IMG/VR virus record: IMGVR_UViG_3300012189_000039
Coordinates: 1 to 22,553 of that record
DNA from: a virus
DNA length: 22,553 bases
Direction: 5' to 3' (one strand)
Shown piece after piece: positions 1-7,377 of the stretch. A program made the position numbers and the translations under genes. Every line of letters starts with the position of its first letter. The first letter of the stretch is position 1. Under the pieces are notes generated by a model. It was not told the origin of the DNA. It saw only the letters and a list, made by a program, of their open reading frames with translations, and searched no databases.

Positions 1-898
1 CAATAAAAGCACCGAAGTCAAAATCGCAAAGGCTATAAAGAAGCGAAGGAAACGCATCGTAGCCAAAACGTGGAGTAAACTCAAGAGCATATACTCCGTC
101 CTTGTTGACAACGCAGTTAACGTCGATAGGTCCGACGTAGAGGTGTTCTGCAAGTACATCTGTTAACTTTAGTAACGTTTGTTTCACTATCGGGTCTTTG
201 GAGTCGCAAGCCCAAACGACGTTGCCTGTACAGCCTCCCGACGGGCCAAGGTCACCATTCAGGAACTGTTTTCGTTCAAGAGTGTGGTTGAACATTCCGT
301 CGATCCACTCATGACCATTGAACCAACCTTCGGTTGACAAAGCGACGCCCTCGACGAACTCTTGAACTGTTAGATTCACCTCGTCAGAGCTATGCTCTTT
401 TTTGTATTGCTCAAGATACGAAAGTGCCTCCTCGACATTCGAAGCAACGAAAGAAGGAACGACGCCACTCAATGAACCTTCTGGTTTAAGAACTACCTTC
501 TCACTTTCGTTTCCCATCGCTTGAACCAGCTTCGCAGCGTCGTCCCAGTTTTCCGCGTGTGTTGAATTTGGTGTTTTTATTTCTGCCTTCTCAAACACCT
601 CCTCTGCTAACCTACGGTCTTTTTCGAGCTTATCAGCAAAGCTCCCTCCTCCGAAGATACGAGCTCCGTCGTCGCGGAACTTGTCTAGGATTTGGCCGTA
701 GCCAGTCACGTCAGCTATGACAGTCTGGCCTTGGGAAAAAGAGTCTGCGAAGTCGACGATTCCTTGACCTTGGTGTTCGAAAGCGTGGTCGAATATCTTT
801 ATCTTCGCGTTGTGGCCTTCGGCTTTCAGCCGTAGTACCAAGCCAACGCCGTCGCCGCATTCGCTGAGTATAAGAAAGTTTCCCACTTTTTTGCTCAT
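1..898 (-). CDS. PurD-like ATP-grasp ligase (partial, runs off left edge)
   Basis: An open frame of 299 codons starts with ATG at 898 and has no stop before the window edge, so the C-terminus is missing. The N-terminus (GNFLILSECGDGVGLVLRLK) looks like the nucleotide-like fold that opens phosphoribosylamine-glycine ligase. The middle has the ATP-grasp pattern: VVLKPEGSLSG, then VQEFVEGVALSTEGWF, then LNGDLGPSGGCTGN, which matches the GPNTGGMG-type loop of PurD. Near the edge YALEFTPRFGYDA corresponds to the metal-binding LEFNxRFGD segment, with T in place of the usual N. The family joins an amine to a carboxylate using ATP. Whether this one makes a purine intermediate or modifies a phage or host molecule cannot be told. 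It overlaps the endolysin stop by 4 nt (ATGA), so it is translated with the late block. The family call is firm; the substrate is unknown. Confidence 0.8.
   Translation of the reverse strand, partial: MSKKVGNFLILSECGDGVGLVLRLKAEGHNAKIKIFDHAFEHQGQGIVDFADSFSQGQTVIADVTGYGQILDKFRDDGARIFGGGSFADKLEKDRRLAEEVFEKAEIKTPNSTHAENWDDAAKLVQAMGNESEKVVLKPEGSLSGVVPSFVASNVEEALSYLEQYKKEHSSDEVNLTVQEFVEGVALSTEGWFNGHEWIDGMFNHTLERKQFLNGDLGPSGGCTGNVVWACDSKDPIVKQTLLKLTDVLAEHLYVGPIDVNCVVNKDGVYALEFTPRFGYDAFPSLLYSLCDFDFGAFI
161..177. promoter_or_regulatory. Dyad site, copy of TGTTA-N7-TAACA within ATP-grasp gene
   Basis: TGTTA (161-165), ACTTTAG, TAACG (173-177): one mismatch. The spacer is close to that at 5728. It lies inside coding sequence, so it may be chance or an internal binding site. 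Confidence 0.4.
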
Positions 899-1317
899 GT
901 AGTCGTGTTCGTCAAATCTTCCATTTCACCAGACGAAGTCACCGAAGGATGAACATACTCAAAATGCGAAGGGTCGTGATGCTCAGCCCAATCCCCACCC
1001 CAGCGAAGTCCAAGACTCTTACCTACTTCGCCAATTCTCTGCCAATCAGGATGAGTCGGGTCCCAGTCGGGTTTGTGTTCTGATAAGACCGACAATGGGA
1101 CAATGTCAATAGCTTCGGACTTCTCCTCAGGAGGCTGCGGCAGATGCTTCGCGTGTTGAGTCCACGATAGCCCATCCACAAGCTTCTGCTGTTGCTGAGC
1201 TTCGTCGCGGATTATGTCGACGATTCGACAAGGCACTCCGATTTTGACGCAACCTTGGAGGAGTTGTTCGCAAAGTGGTCGGAAGTAGGAAGCGGCGTCG
1301 TTGAGTGTGTTTGTCAT
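895..1317 (-). CDS. Endolysin, M15-type peptidase (VanY / L-Ala-D-Glu carboxypeptidase-like)
   Basis: This 140-residue protein has the three zinc-ligand segments of the M15 peptidase fold: SWTQHAKH around residues 51-58 (the SxHxxG region, degenerate here), EAIDIVP with Asp71, and DPSHFEY with His118. LGLRWGGDW just before the last ligand is typical of phage M15 lysins, which cut peptide crosslinks of peptidoglycan at the end of infection. There is no signal peptide, so release would need a holin; small membrane proteins are encoded upstream in the same arm. The start overlaps the preceding stop by 4 nt (ATGA), and the stop overlaps the start of the ATP-grasp gene in the same way. The first motif departs from the classic SxHxxGxAxD spacing, with about 15 residues between the His and the Asp, so which His binds zinc (55 or 58) is unclear. 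Confidence 0.85.
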   Translation of the reverse strand: MTNTLNDAASYFRPLCEQLLQGCVKIGVPCRIVDIIRDEAQQQQKLVDGLSWTQHAKHLPQPPEEKSEAIDIVPLSVLSEHKPDWDPTHPDWQRIGEVGKSLGLRWGGDWAEHHDPSHFEYVHPSVTSSGEMEDLTNTTT

Positions 1318-1616
1318 AGACTATTGTATCCAAGGTCGACCGATACAGAATTATTCGAACCATTAACCAAAGGAGATGGAAAAGTCAAAGTGACTTTATT
1401 TTTATTAAGAGTCGCTCCTATTGGTGTTGGTATTCCATTTATAGAAACAGTAGCGCTGATTATAGAATCTGGAAAAAGGTTCGGAAATATCGCGTCTAAC
1501 GAACTCCCACCAACACCATTCGTTACAAAAACGAATGGTGCGTTCAAATCAAAAGTAAAAGATGTACTCGTACCATCACCAATAATATCAATTCCAGCCC
1601 TCAAAAAAGCCTGCAT
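1314..1616 (-). CDS. Small virion-type protein, unknown function
   Basis: 100 residues, rich in Thr, Ser, Asn, Gly and beta-branched residues, with no membrane segment and no Cys. The composition and alternating hydrophobic pattern suggest an all-beta domain such as a small head or fibre component. The ATG at 1616 has a strong AGGAGG 7 nt upstream, and the SD overlaps the stop codon of the previous gene. The stop overlaps the endolysin start (ATGA), so it is translated in series with the lysis gene. I do not recognise the family. Confidence 0.7.
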   Translation of the reverse strand: MQAFLRAGIDIIGDGTSTSFTFDLNAPFVFVTNGVGGSSLDAIFPNLFPDSIISATVSINGIPTPIGATLNKNKVTLTFPSPLVNGSNNSVSVDLGYNSL

Positions 1617-1626
1617 CGAAATCCTC

Positions 1627-1926
1627 CTATTTTACATGAATTCGAAGCGTAACACCAACCGACAAAGCAAAAACAATAAGACCTTCAAACCAATTCTCTA
1701 GATTGTACGTCTGAATTTCTCCAATTTGTCCAGCCCCAGCAGATTGCGACAAAGAGTTGACTATCGACTTATTATTTCGGTCCCTGATGTCGGCCAGTTG
1801 AGTTCCAGCAGCTACGGCTCCCCCACCAACAACTTCGATGAATTTGATAAATTCTTGGTATGGATAAATCACTCCCGCCCCGGCTGTGTCAATAAACCAA
1901 CTCCGACTACTAAGGTCATTGGCCAT
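1627..1926 (-). CDS. Unknown small protein with hydrophobic C-terminal segment
   Basis: 99 residues from the ATG at 1926. A longer reading from 1971 is possible, but the AAGGGA just upstream supports the inner start and the upstream stretch is explained by the preceding 53-codon gene. The protein has a Gly/Ala-rich centre (VVGGGAVAAGTQLADI) and ends with a hydrophobic run (FEGLIVFALSVGVTLRI) that could be a transmembrane segment, followed by a basic tail. It sits between a small membrane-protein gene and a virion-type gene, three genes before the endolysin, so a minor structural or lysis-accessory role is possible. No family recognised. Confidence 0.65.
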   Translation of the reverse strand: MANDLSSRSWFIDTAGAGVIYPYQEFIKFIEVVGGGAVAAGTQLADIRDRNNKSIVNSLSQSAGAGQIGEIQTYNLENWFEGLIVFALSVGVTLRIHVK

Positions 1927-2077
1927 GTGTTTTGAATCCCTTTCCCATCTCGATAGACTCAAGACGCGCAATGCGGTCTTTCATGTCTTTGAGTATATAC
2001 ATCCCCATTGACATAAGAACCGTCTGAAAAGCTTGGAATACCGCGATGATAATTAGAGCTACCACTTCACCCGTCAC
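1916..2077 (-). CDS. 53-residue membrane protein, holin-like candidate
   Basis: A GTG at 2077, preceded closely by GGGGGAA, opens a 53-codon frame ending in TGA at 1916-1918. Residues about 5-29 form one hydrophobic segment (VVALIIIAVFQAFQTVLM and onward), followed by a charged, probably helical tail (KDMKDRIARLESIE). One N-terminal membrane helix plus a cytoplasmic charged or coiled tail is the pattern of small phage holins or XhlA-like proteins. The gene overlaps the start of the next gene by 11 nt and lies three genes upstream of the endolysin. Function is inferred from topology and position only; an inner-membrane spanin or a virion protein are alternatives. Confidence 0.6.
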   Translation of the reverse strand: MTGEVVALIIIAVFQAFQTVLMSMGMYILKDMKDRIARLESIEMGKGFKTHGQ

Positions 2078-2093
2078 AGTTTCCCCCAGGGAC

Positions 2094-2762
2094 TTAGTTG
2101 AAGTTGTACTCTATTAACAAGTCGAAGCCGAAGAACGTTACTGTCGTCGTTGCGGCTCCAGTGATAACATCCTCGATCCAAATGTCTTGGTCTGCAATAT
2201 TACGATAAATCTGTTGCGCCGCTGGCAGTGCTACGTTTGTGACATATGGATTCGCACGAAAAGCCGTTGCAAGTCCGTTCGCACCAGAAGCAACTACAGC
2301 CGAGGTTGCAGCAGCGACGTTATCGACGAACAAAGTTTGGTCAACTCGACATGTATGCGAAGTTGCATTAGCTACTCCAAGTTGATAGATAGAATCAAAA
2401 CTAAGAAGCTTAATTCCCTTAAGTTTGAAAGCCGTTCGAGGAGTGATTGGCTGACCAGTAGCCATACTTGGAATAGTATCGGGGCGTCCTTGGTACTCCG
2501 CTGATCCAGGAATGCCAGTGCCGCCGAATTGCTCTTGCAAATCTTCGAAGAACCCAAGTCTGCGCATTGCTTGCTGAGTTACGTTGACAGCAAACGTATT
2601 CGCTTGCGCTGCTGGAGTTCCTAAAACAATCCCCCATTGACCAGCAGCAACACGAGCTACCGCGAGAGTTGCTCCTGTAAATACAATATCTCCGGGGGTT
2701 GCTCGGGTGCGACCGTCGGTGAACCCCAAATCCTGTTGGTATCTACTTTTAGTATGGGACAT
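2094..2762 (-). CDS. Putative virion structural protein, 222 aa
   Basis: The ATG at 2762 has AGGAGG upstream at a suitable distance. The protein is Ala/Gly/Thr-rich with few charged clusters, no Cys pair, no signal peptide and no membrane segment. The C-terminus (TTTVTFFGFDLLIEYNFN) looks like an edge beta strand, as in many capsid-associated or fibre proteins. It lies downstream of the capsid gene in the late block, separated from the upstream zinc-protein gene by a 149-nt gap holding a long inverted repeat. The name is based on context and composition; I do not recognise a family. Confidence 0.7.
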   Translation of the reverse strand: MSHTKSRYQQDLGFTDGRTRATPGDIVFTGATLAVARVAAGQWGIVLGTPAAQANTFAVNVTQQAMRRLGFFEDLQEQFGGTGIPGSAEYQGRPDTIPSMATGQPITPRTAFKLKGIKLLSFDSIYQLGVANATSHTCRVDQTLFVDNVAAATSAVVASGANGLATAFRANPYVTNVALPAAQQIYRNIADQDIWIEDVITGAATTTVTFFGFDLLIEYNFN

Positions 2763-2822
2763 GTCGTTAAGGCCTCCTAAGCCTTGAGTCTATCTAGCGA
2801 TAGCTACTAACCGACTAACTTC

Positions 2823-2906
2823 TTTAAGGTGCTCTGTGTGGAGGTCGACCCTCTTCGCTCGCCCAGCCCCGTGCTCACAAAGAAGGACTCAACAGAGCAC
2901 CTTAAA
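2823..2906. repeat. 15-bp perfect inverted repeat with 54-nt loop
   Basis: TTTAAGGTGCTCTGT at 2823-2837 is the exact reverse complement of 2892-2906. The loop (2838-2891) holds a second small palindrome, GGTCGACC. This is the only sizeable gene-free gap (2763-2911) in the left half of the window. No T-run follows either arm, so it is not an ordinary intrinsic terminator. On the minus strand it would form a stem in the transcript between the zinc-protein gene (stop at 2912) and the SD of the 222-residue gene. A processing site or mRNA-stabilising stem is possible. Confidence 0.85.
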
Positions 2907-2911
2907 CTTGT

Positions 2912-3172
2912 TTAACGCTCATCGTCAACGTCGATAGGTTGCTGAAGGATATCAGCAACTTGCATTTCTTGGTCCGCTGACTGACTAAGCGCTTCTTGAA
3001 TCAAATAATCACGTTGAAACGTTAGTGGGTTGTCCCAACACTTTGGACATACGAGAAGTCCTCGACGTAGTCCTGGCTGTCTGCGAAGTTGCGAGACGTG
3101 GTAGTCCCACGCGCAAATATCGCAAGCGTGCCAAGGGTCTCCTCGTATTCCAGAGTGTGCTTGGTTAGGCAT
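2912..3172 (-). CDS. Small zinc-binding protein, 86 aa
   Basis: CDIC (residues about 17-20) and CPKC (about 42-45) form a four-cysteine zinc site about 25 residues apart. WDYHVSQLRRQPG between them suggests a treble-clef or ribbon fold. The N-terminus (HSGIRGDPWHACDICAWDYH) is of a kind often found in short phage head-region proteins. The acidic C-terminal half has no recognisable motif. The ATG lies one base after the stop of the exported protein gene, so it is translationally coupled. Role unknown; a structural zinc protein or virion accessory is plausible. Confidence 0.75.
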   Translation of the reverse strand: MPNQAHSGIRGDPWHACDICAWDYHVSQLRRQPGLRRGLLVCPKCWDNPLTFQRDYLIQEALSQSADQEMQVADILQQPIDVDDER

Positions 3173-3173
3173 C

Positions 3174-4154
3174 TTACGGCACAGTCACTGCCGACCAAGC
3201 AGCCGCAACGCAAACGTTCAACGTAGTTGTCGTCGTACCGACAGTAAGAAAAGCTCCAGTAAACGCAGTACAAGCCGTTGTTGGAGCAGCCGGACCCCAA
3301 TAAACGACAAGAGGATAAGGAATTGTCGTCATATTGAAGGTAACAGACGTAGTCGTGTCGCCAGCCGTAAACGCTGTTATGTTCGGAGCGACGTAAGCAG
3401 CCTTCACTACTGAAGGCAAGGCGTAAGACCCTGTTGCGGTACAAGTCAACGATTGTCCTACGTTTGCCAAAGTTGATGGAAGAGTCCCCGCTTGAAGCTG
3501 TACAGTACACGCACTAGGAGCAGTTCCTGTCACAACCCAACCTAGAATCTGAGTTGGATAGTTAGAATTCTCGAACAGCGTCATATTCGCCGCATTCGAA
3601 TTTGGGTATGTTAGAAGTGTTCCCGGAGTAGCCGGTCCGCCAGCGCCACCGACGAAACCGGCCGATGACGTGAATGTAGCTGAACTATTCAACGAGCAAC
3701 TTGCAGTCGAGCTTGCACTCAGCGTGCAGATTGTCGCGTTGATAGTTTGGAGTGTCTCAGCCGCAGCCGCGCCGCCGGAGGCGCCAATGTAGATTCGGTA
3801 GCCGATAATCGAGCCGAAACCTCCAGCCGTGACGGGAGGAAATACCGTCACGGTCGAGGTCGAGCCGGTTGTCGTGATTACCGAGGAGGCCGCCGTGTCT
3901 ACAGAGCAAGGAGTCTCCGTATTTGCGAGTGAGAAAAACGTCACGCAAATACGATACGTCCCTGCTGCGACAGCACCTCCGGTAAGCGAGGTCGACGCTC
4001 CTGTAGCAGTCGAAGTCGACGAGCCTTGTCCAACCAACACCGTTGGAGGAGCAGTGGCGACCGTATCAACGAAGCTTTGGAAGAGGGTCTGTTGAGCAAA
4101 CGAAGGTAGAGCGCAAAGTGCTAGGATTGCGAGTAATGTAGGTAGTTTTTTCAT
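3174..4154 (-). CDS. Exported Ser/Thr/Ala-rich protein with Sec signal peptide
   Basis: 326 residues starting at an ATG with AAGGAG upstream, directly after the capsid gene stop. Residues 1-20 (MKKLPTLLAILALCALPSFA) form a textbook Sec signal peptide with a likely cut before QQ. The mature part is a low-charge, Ser/Thr/Ala/Gly-rich beta-type chain with segments such as AGTYRICVTFFS and GSIIGYRIYIG, which recall FN3-like or bacterial surface repeats. Several separated Cys residues suit an oxidising compartment. An export signal immediately behind the major capsid gene is unusual, since virion proteins assemble in the cytoplasm. It may instead act in the host envelope. No specific family assigned. 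Confidence 0.8.
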   Translation of the reverse strand: MKKLPTLLAILALCALPSFAQQTLFQSFVDTVATAPPTVLVGQGSSTSTATGASTSLTGGAVAAGTYRICVTFFSLANTETPCSVDTAASSVITTTGSTSTVTVFPPVTAGGFGSIIGYRIYIGASGGAAAAETLQTINATICTLSASSTASCSLNSSATFTSSAGFVGGAGGPATPGTLLTYPNSNAANMTLFENSNYPTQILGWVVTGTAPSACTVQLQAGTLPSTLANVGQSLTCTATGSYALPSVVKAAYVAPNITAFTAGDTTTSVTFNMTTIPYPLVVYWGPAAPTTACTAFTGAFLTVGTTTTTLNVCVAAAWSAVTVP

Positions 4155-4166
4155 GTTTGTATCTCC

Positions 4167-5120
4167 TTACGGCCCGTTGCTGCCGAAGGTGCCCTCCCAA
4201 ACTGTAGCTCCTACCGAGATACGCATGAACGATACTTGCTTGATTGAGCGAGTGTCGAAGTCATCAGCAAAGTCCTCGTCAAGCTCGTGTCTAACAAAAT
4301 ACTTCAATCGATGCGCCATCTTGTCAGCAATGACGAACCACGCGCTCTGCGAGGTGAGATAGTGACAGACGAAGTACTGCAAGTCTTCGGCCAACACAGC
4401 GTTGATTTCATTGTCCGCCGTATACGGCTTGTGCGGAGAGCCGAGAATTTCACGTGCAATCCACTTTAGCTCCGGCGGAATAACGACAGTACGCGGCTTG
4501 ATTGTAATCGGCAAGCCTTGACTGTCCGGAAGACGTTCGAAGAAATTGACCATCAACTGAATAGCCGTGAAGCTAAGATCAACATCGACGAGTGGCCTGT
4601 TCGGATATGTACCAGCCGCGGCAATAATGTTCGAGATACCAGGAGCGACCGAAGTTGCAGCCGGCCCGCCGAGTAGCGGATGGCTCGTATTGAACAAAGA
4701 CAAACCGTCCGTTGTCGTCACTGTCGTAAAGCCGAGGTTGAAGACGTTAAAGCTTTGCTGCTCTTTGATGAAGTGAGCAGAGCGAGCCAAGGCTTTCGGA
4801 ACTTGGTTGATTACGTTGTACTGGTCGTCCTCGTAGAGTTCGAACGAACAGCGAACGCCGAGACCGTAGGTTAGGTGAAGATACCGCTTCGAGCCGCCTT
4901 GAATAGCGTCGGAGTATGAAATCGCCTCACCTTCAGGCTTTTCTACAAGGGGAGGAAGTCCTGCGAACTCGACTTCGTCTTCGTAGGCCATCTTCGACGT
5001 CTCGACGTGAAATATGTGACTATACTCCTCGTCGCGTTGTAGTAAATCGACCCAGTGTAAAAATTCGTCGTGCAAACCGGGAGCCATAAGTTGCGCGAAT
5101 TGACCTCGAACCATAGTCAT
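4167..5120 (-). CDS. Major capsid protein, Mu gpT-like
   Basis: 317 residues from the ATG at 5120, one base after the preceding stop; a second ATG two codons on (5114) is equally possible. A start at 5183 would lie inside the preceding gene. The N-terminal MVRGQFAQLMAPGLHDEF, the central receding-loop-like region and the C-terminus (SVGATVWEGTFGSNGP) match the pattern of Mu-like major head subunits, and the length fits a HK97-fold capsid protein. Position supports the call: portal, scaffold candidate, two small head proteins, then this gene. There is no obvious SD, so it is probably coupled to the upstream decoration-protein candidate. A signal-peptide protein follows at once. Confidence 0.82.
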   Translation of the reverse strand: MTMVRGQFAQLMAPGLHDEFLHWVDLLQRDEEYSHIFHVETSKMAYEDEVEFAGLPPLVEKPEGEAISYSDAIQGGSKRYLHLTYGLGVRCSFELYEDDQYNVINQVPKALARSAHFIKEQQSFNVFNLGFTTVTTTDGLSLFNTSHPLLGGPAATSVAPGISNIIAAAGTYPNRPLVDVDLSFTAIQLMVNFFERLPDSQGLPITIKPRTVVIPPELKWIAREILGSPHKPYTADNEINAVLAEDLQYFVCHYLTSQSAWFVIADKMAHRLKYFVRHELDEDFADDFDTRSIKQVSFMRISVGATVWEGTFGSNGP

Positions 5121-5121
5121 G

Positions 5122-5703
5122 TCAGGCCACCAACTGTGCTGAGGCAGGCAGCACAACGAAGTATACGCCACGAGGAAGTGCACTTTGGTCGTTTGGATCG
5201 AGCCTGACTATTTCAACAACAGCCGTGGCTCCGGTTTTTGTTTTGTCAACATACCAATGACCATCAGCGTCGAGAGTCATTCCGTATTGCTTCGTAAGGT
5301 CAGTAGCAACAACGTTCTGAGCAGGACCGACTTGGCCAAGGAAGACAGTGTCAACAACAGACACTTCAAATCCCTGACGGCCATCACGAAACAACGGTCT
5401 TGATATACTGACAGCCGCAGGCTGAAACGGAACGGCTTGTCCAGTCGACGGCTGCGGACTTGGGTTAACCGCGGCTGTAGGATTTACTCCCAAAGCAGCG
5501 AGGTTGTTTCCGAACTCCTTCGAAAAGCCAGCAATTCCAAATGCGACCGTAACTCCATCCCACGCCTTCAATCCCCCGTCACCAGCGGCTACTTGAACGG
5601 GAGTCCCAGGCAAGAACGTCTGTCCGGCTTCTTCTATGATTCGTCTTATACGCGGTTGATTTCCGCTTACAGTCTGAATCGAGTGGATTTCAGCTGATGC
5701 CAT
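5122..5703 (-). CDS. Putative head decoration / capsid-stabilising protein
   Basis: 193 residues from the ATG at 5703, chosen because AAAGGAG lies 6 nt upstream; the longer reading from 5745 has no such signal. The sequence is beta-rich with patterns such as FLPGTPVQVAAGDGGLKAWDG, seen in small capsid-surface or head-fibre proteins encoded just before the capsid gene. It has no Cys and no membrane segment. The stop is 1 nt before the capsid start, implying co-translation in large amounts. An 8-bp-arm dyad lies 25-41 nt upstream of the start. Role is from position and composition. Confidence 0.65.
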   Translation of the reverse strand: MASAEIHSIQTVSGNQPRIRRIIEEAGQTFLPGTPVQVAAGDGGLKAWDGVTVAFGIAGFSKEFGNNLAALGVNPTAAVNPSPQPSTGQAVPFQPAAVSISRPLFRDGRQGFEVSVVDTVFLGQVGPAQNVVATDLTKQYGMTLDADGHWYVDKTKTGATAVVEIVRLDPNDQSALPRGVYFVVLPASAQLVA

Positions 5704-5724
5704 TAGTTCTCCTTTCGTCGATGT

Positions 5725-5747
5725 AATTGTTAACTTTTGTAACAATT
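5725..5747. promoter_or_regulatory. Dyad site, copy of TGTTA-N7-TAACA (8-bp arms)
   Basis: AATTGTTA at 5725-5732 and TAACAATT at 5740-5747 are perfect inverted arms around a 7-nt spacer. The 17-bp core (5728-5744) matches copies at 161, 13564, 16864 and 22287. It lies in the gap before the decoration/capsid gene pair, 22 nt from the start codon, where a DNA-binding protein could affect transcription. Confidence 0.6.
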
Positions 5748-5773
5748 GCGACAGGGGCGTGCCGCAAACTCTT

Positions 5774-6370
5774 CTACGTATTGTCCCTCGTCAAAGCGTC
5801 AGTTTCAGCTAGAGTCGGAACATACGAAGAAACTTTTTTGGGAAGCGATGCCAAAGCATCGACTGGCTGACGGCGGGAGTCAGCGGCTTGGTGTTCGGTC
5901 ATTCCGCCTTCGATAGTCACGCCGGGCTTCTTGACTCGCAGACGAGCGTTTTGTTCGTTCCACTTTAGCGCACCGATATAGTCCTTACGCGGGATTTTGA
6001 GTAGAATTAAATCACCGTACATAATACGTCCGTCCTTGCATATCGACGGTGGACAAGTCAGACCTTCGTTTGAAAGTACGTCCTCGGGCCTCGCCGGGAC
6101 AAAACCCATCGCGATGAGCTGGTCGTAGCGTAGACCAGACTCCTTCTCACCGACAGCTCGATTGCCCCAGAAGAGGGACAAGTTCGGATTCTTCGGCTTC
6201 AGATTGATAAAGTTCGGCGCGCGAAGCGGCTTCGCTTCGATTTGGTCATACGGCAACGCTACTTCGATCGAGGCTGTTATGGGAGGAGTCGGCGGCAGCC
6301 CCCTTCCCGGCTGTTGGGAAGGGGGCAGATTCTTGGACGTCAATGTCGGTGGTGTATTAGGCGTTGACAT
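5774..6370 (-). CDS. Head-region protein, 198 aa, unknown function
   Basis: The ATG at 6370 is chosen because AGAAAGAAGG precedes it; it overlaps the scaffold-candidate stop by 14 nt in another frame. The first 45 residues are Pro/Ser/Thr-rich and probably disordered (LPPSQQPGRGLPPTPPIT). After that comes a more ordered region with GDLILLKIPRKDYIGALKW and a charged helical part. No catalytic motif or membrane segment is seen. Its place between scaffold and decoration genes suggests a minor head protein, assembly chaperone or protease cofactor, but no family is recognised. Confidence 0.65.
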   Translation of the reverse strand: MSTPNTPPTLTSKNLPPSQQPGRGLPPTPPITASIEVALPYDQIEAKPLRAPNFINLKPKNPNLSLFWGNRAVGEKESGLRYDQLIAMGFVPARPEDVLSNEGLTCPPSICKDGRIMYGDLILLKIPRKDYIGALKWNEQNARLRVKKPGVTIEGGMTEHQAADSRRQPVDALASLPKKVSSYVPTLAETDALTRDNT

Positions 6371-7109
6371 ATTGCATAGCCTTCTTTCTCTTAAGATAAT
6401 TTTCATGAGTCACGCCCATCTTATCTGCGACGTGTTTTTCGGCATCAGTGAGTTGATCGGTTGCGGGCTTCTGCTTTCCATCGTCAGTCGTCGAGACACT
6501 CGACTGAACAGGCTCCATGAAGTTGTATTTCTTCTTTCGAATCTCCGGATCACGAAGTTCGTCTGCGTGGACACCTTTCAGGTACATATAGATACCAAGC
6601 CACGCCTGTGGTGTCGTGAGTTGGATAGTTTGGTACTTCTTTGCTTCAGCATCCATCTCAGCTCCCCAATGCTGAAACAACCGCCCGTCCATCGTTTTGC
6701 TGTTGGAGGCGAGGTCAGCATTATTGAGTTGTTGCTGCGCGAGCATTCTTGCTGTCATAGCAGCGGTTTGAATCGCGATGTTAGCGACAGGTGCAACACG
6801 CTGCCCAAAAGCTTTGTCTGGCTCCTCAACGAAGTTAGCAAGCTCGTTGTTGTTATTGTCACTGCCGTTCGGATTCGCATTACGATTCGCTTCCGCGGCT
6901 GCGAGACGTGTCTTAACGGCTTCGAACTCCGTTTGAATCGCCGTGACTCTCTCTGTGTCTTTGACACGCTCAGCTTCAAGCTCAGTCACACGAGTTGAGG
7001 CTTTATCAGCCGCGTCCATCATTGCAAGAATGTCGTCTTCAGACTTGTCCTTGAAACGCTCCGGTACTTTATCCTTCTTCTTTGCGTTTATTGAGTCCAA
7101 CCATCCCAC
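6357..7109 (-). CDS. Putative scaffolding protein
   Basis: 250 residues starting with GTG at 7109, with GAGGAGG ending 6 nt upstream. Residues about 20-75 form a strongly charged coiled coil (ASTRVTELEAERVKDTERV), followed by an Asn-rich linker (NANPNGSDNNNNE), Ala/Gln-rich helices and a basic C-terminus (ENYLKRKKAMQYVNA). An acidic helical body with a basic helical tail that binds the capsid is the usual layout of phage scaffolds, and the gene lies between portal and capsid as expected. No protease motif is visible, so maturation cleavage is not evident. Confidence 0.7.
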   Translation of the reverse strand: MGWLDSINAKKKDKVPERFKDKSEDDILAMMDAADKASTRVTELEAERVKDTERVTAIQTEFEAVKTRLAAAEANRNANPNGSDNNNNELANFVEEPDKAFGQRVAPVANIAIQTAAMTARMLAQQQLNNADLASNSKTMDGRLFQHWGAEMDAEAKKYQTIQLTTPQAWLGIYMYLKGVHADELRDPEIRKKKYNFMEPVQSSVSTTDDGKQKPATDQLTDAEKHVADKMGVTHENYLKRKKAMQYVNA

Positions 7110-7377
7110 TTTGAACCTCCTCTATCTTCTTTCGTTTTCCAGTTGTTATATCGTGTAGGTACTCACGAATCATAGCTGGAAGCTCGATTATTTGACCCAA
7201 AATCCTCAAAGCTCCCTGAGCACGGAAAAGCTCCTTCTCGTCATCCGACGTTCGAAGAATTTGATAATCCCTGTCCGTCCACTCTCGAAGCATCTCATTG
7301 AAGTCTCTGGCCTCCGCCGCCTCCAGCCACGTTAGAGTCTGGTTGGGGCTGCGTGCCAGAAGCTGATTGATTCCCAC
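7069..7377 (-). CDS. 102-residue protein overlapping the portal C-terminus
   Basis: A GTG at 7377 with GGAGG 5 nt upstream opens a 102-codon frame. The first 83 nt lie inside the portal gene in another frame, and the last 41 nt lie inside the scaffold-candidate gene. The protein is highly charged and helical (ARDFNEMLREWTDRDYQIL, ELFRAQGALRILGQII), with no Cys and no membrane segment. Without it there would be a gap of about 185 nt between portal and scaffold, and its SD is good, so I take it as real. Function unknown; a small head-assembly or connector-associated protein is possible. Confidence 0.75.
   Translation of the reverse strand: MGINQLLARSPNQTLTWLEAAEARDFNEMLREWTDRDYQILRTSDDEKELFRAQGALRILGQIIELPAMIREYLHDITTGKRKKIEEVQSGMVGLNKRKEEG

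Noticed and set aside
6162-6998. Plus-strand frame of 278 codons
   Set aside because: Lies opposite the scaffold candidate and a head gene, which have SDs and plausible products; this is the complement of helical coding DNA.
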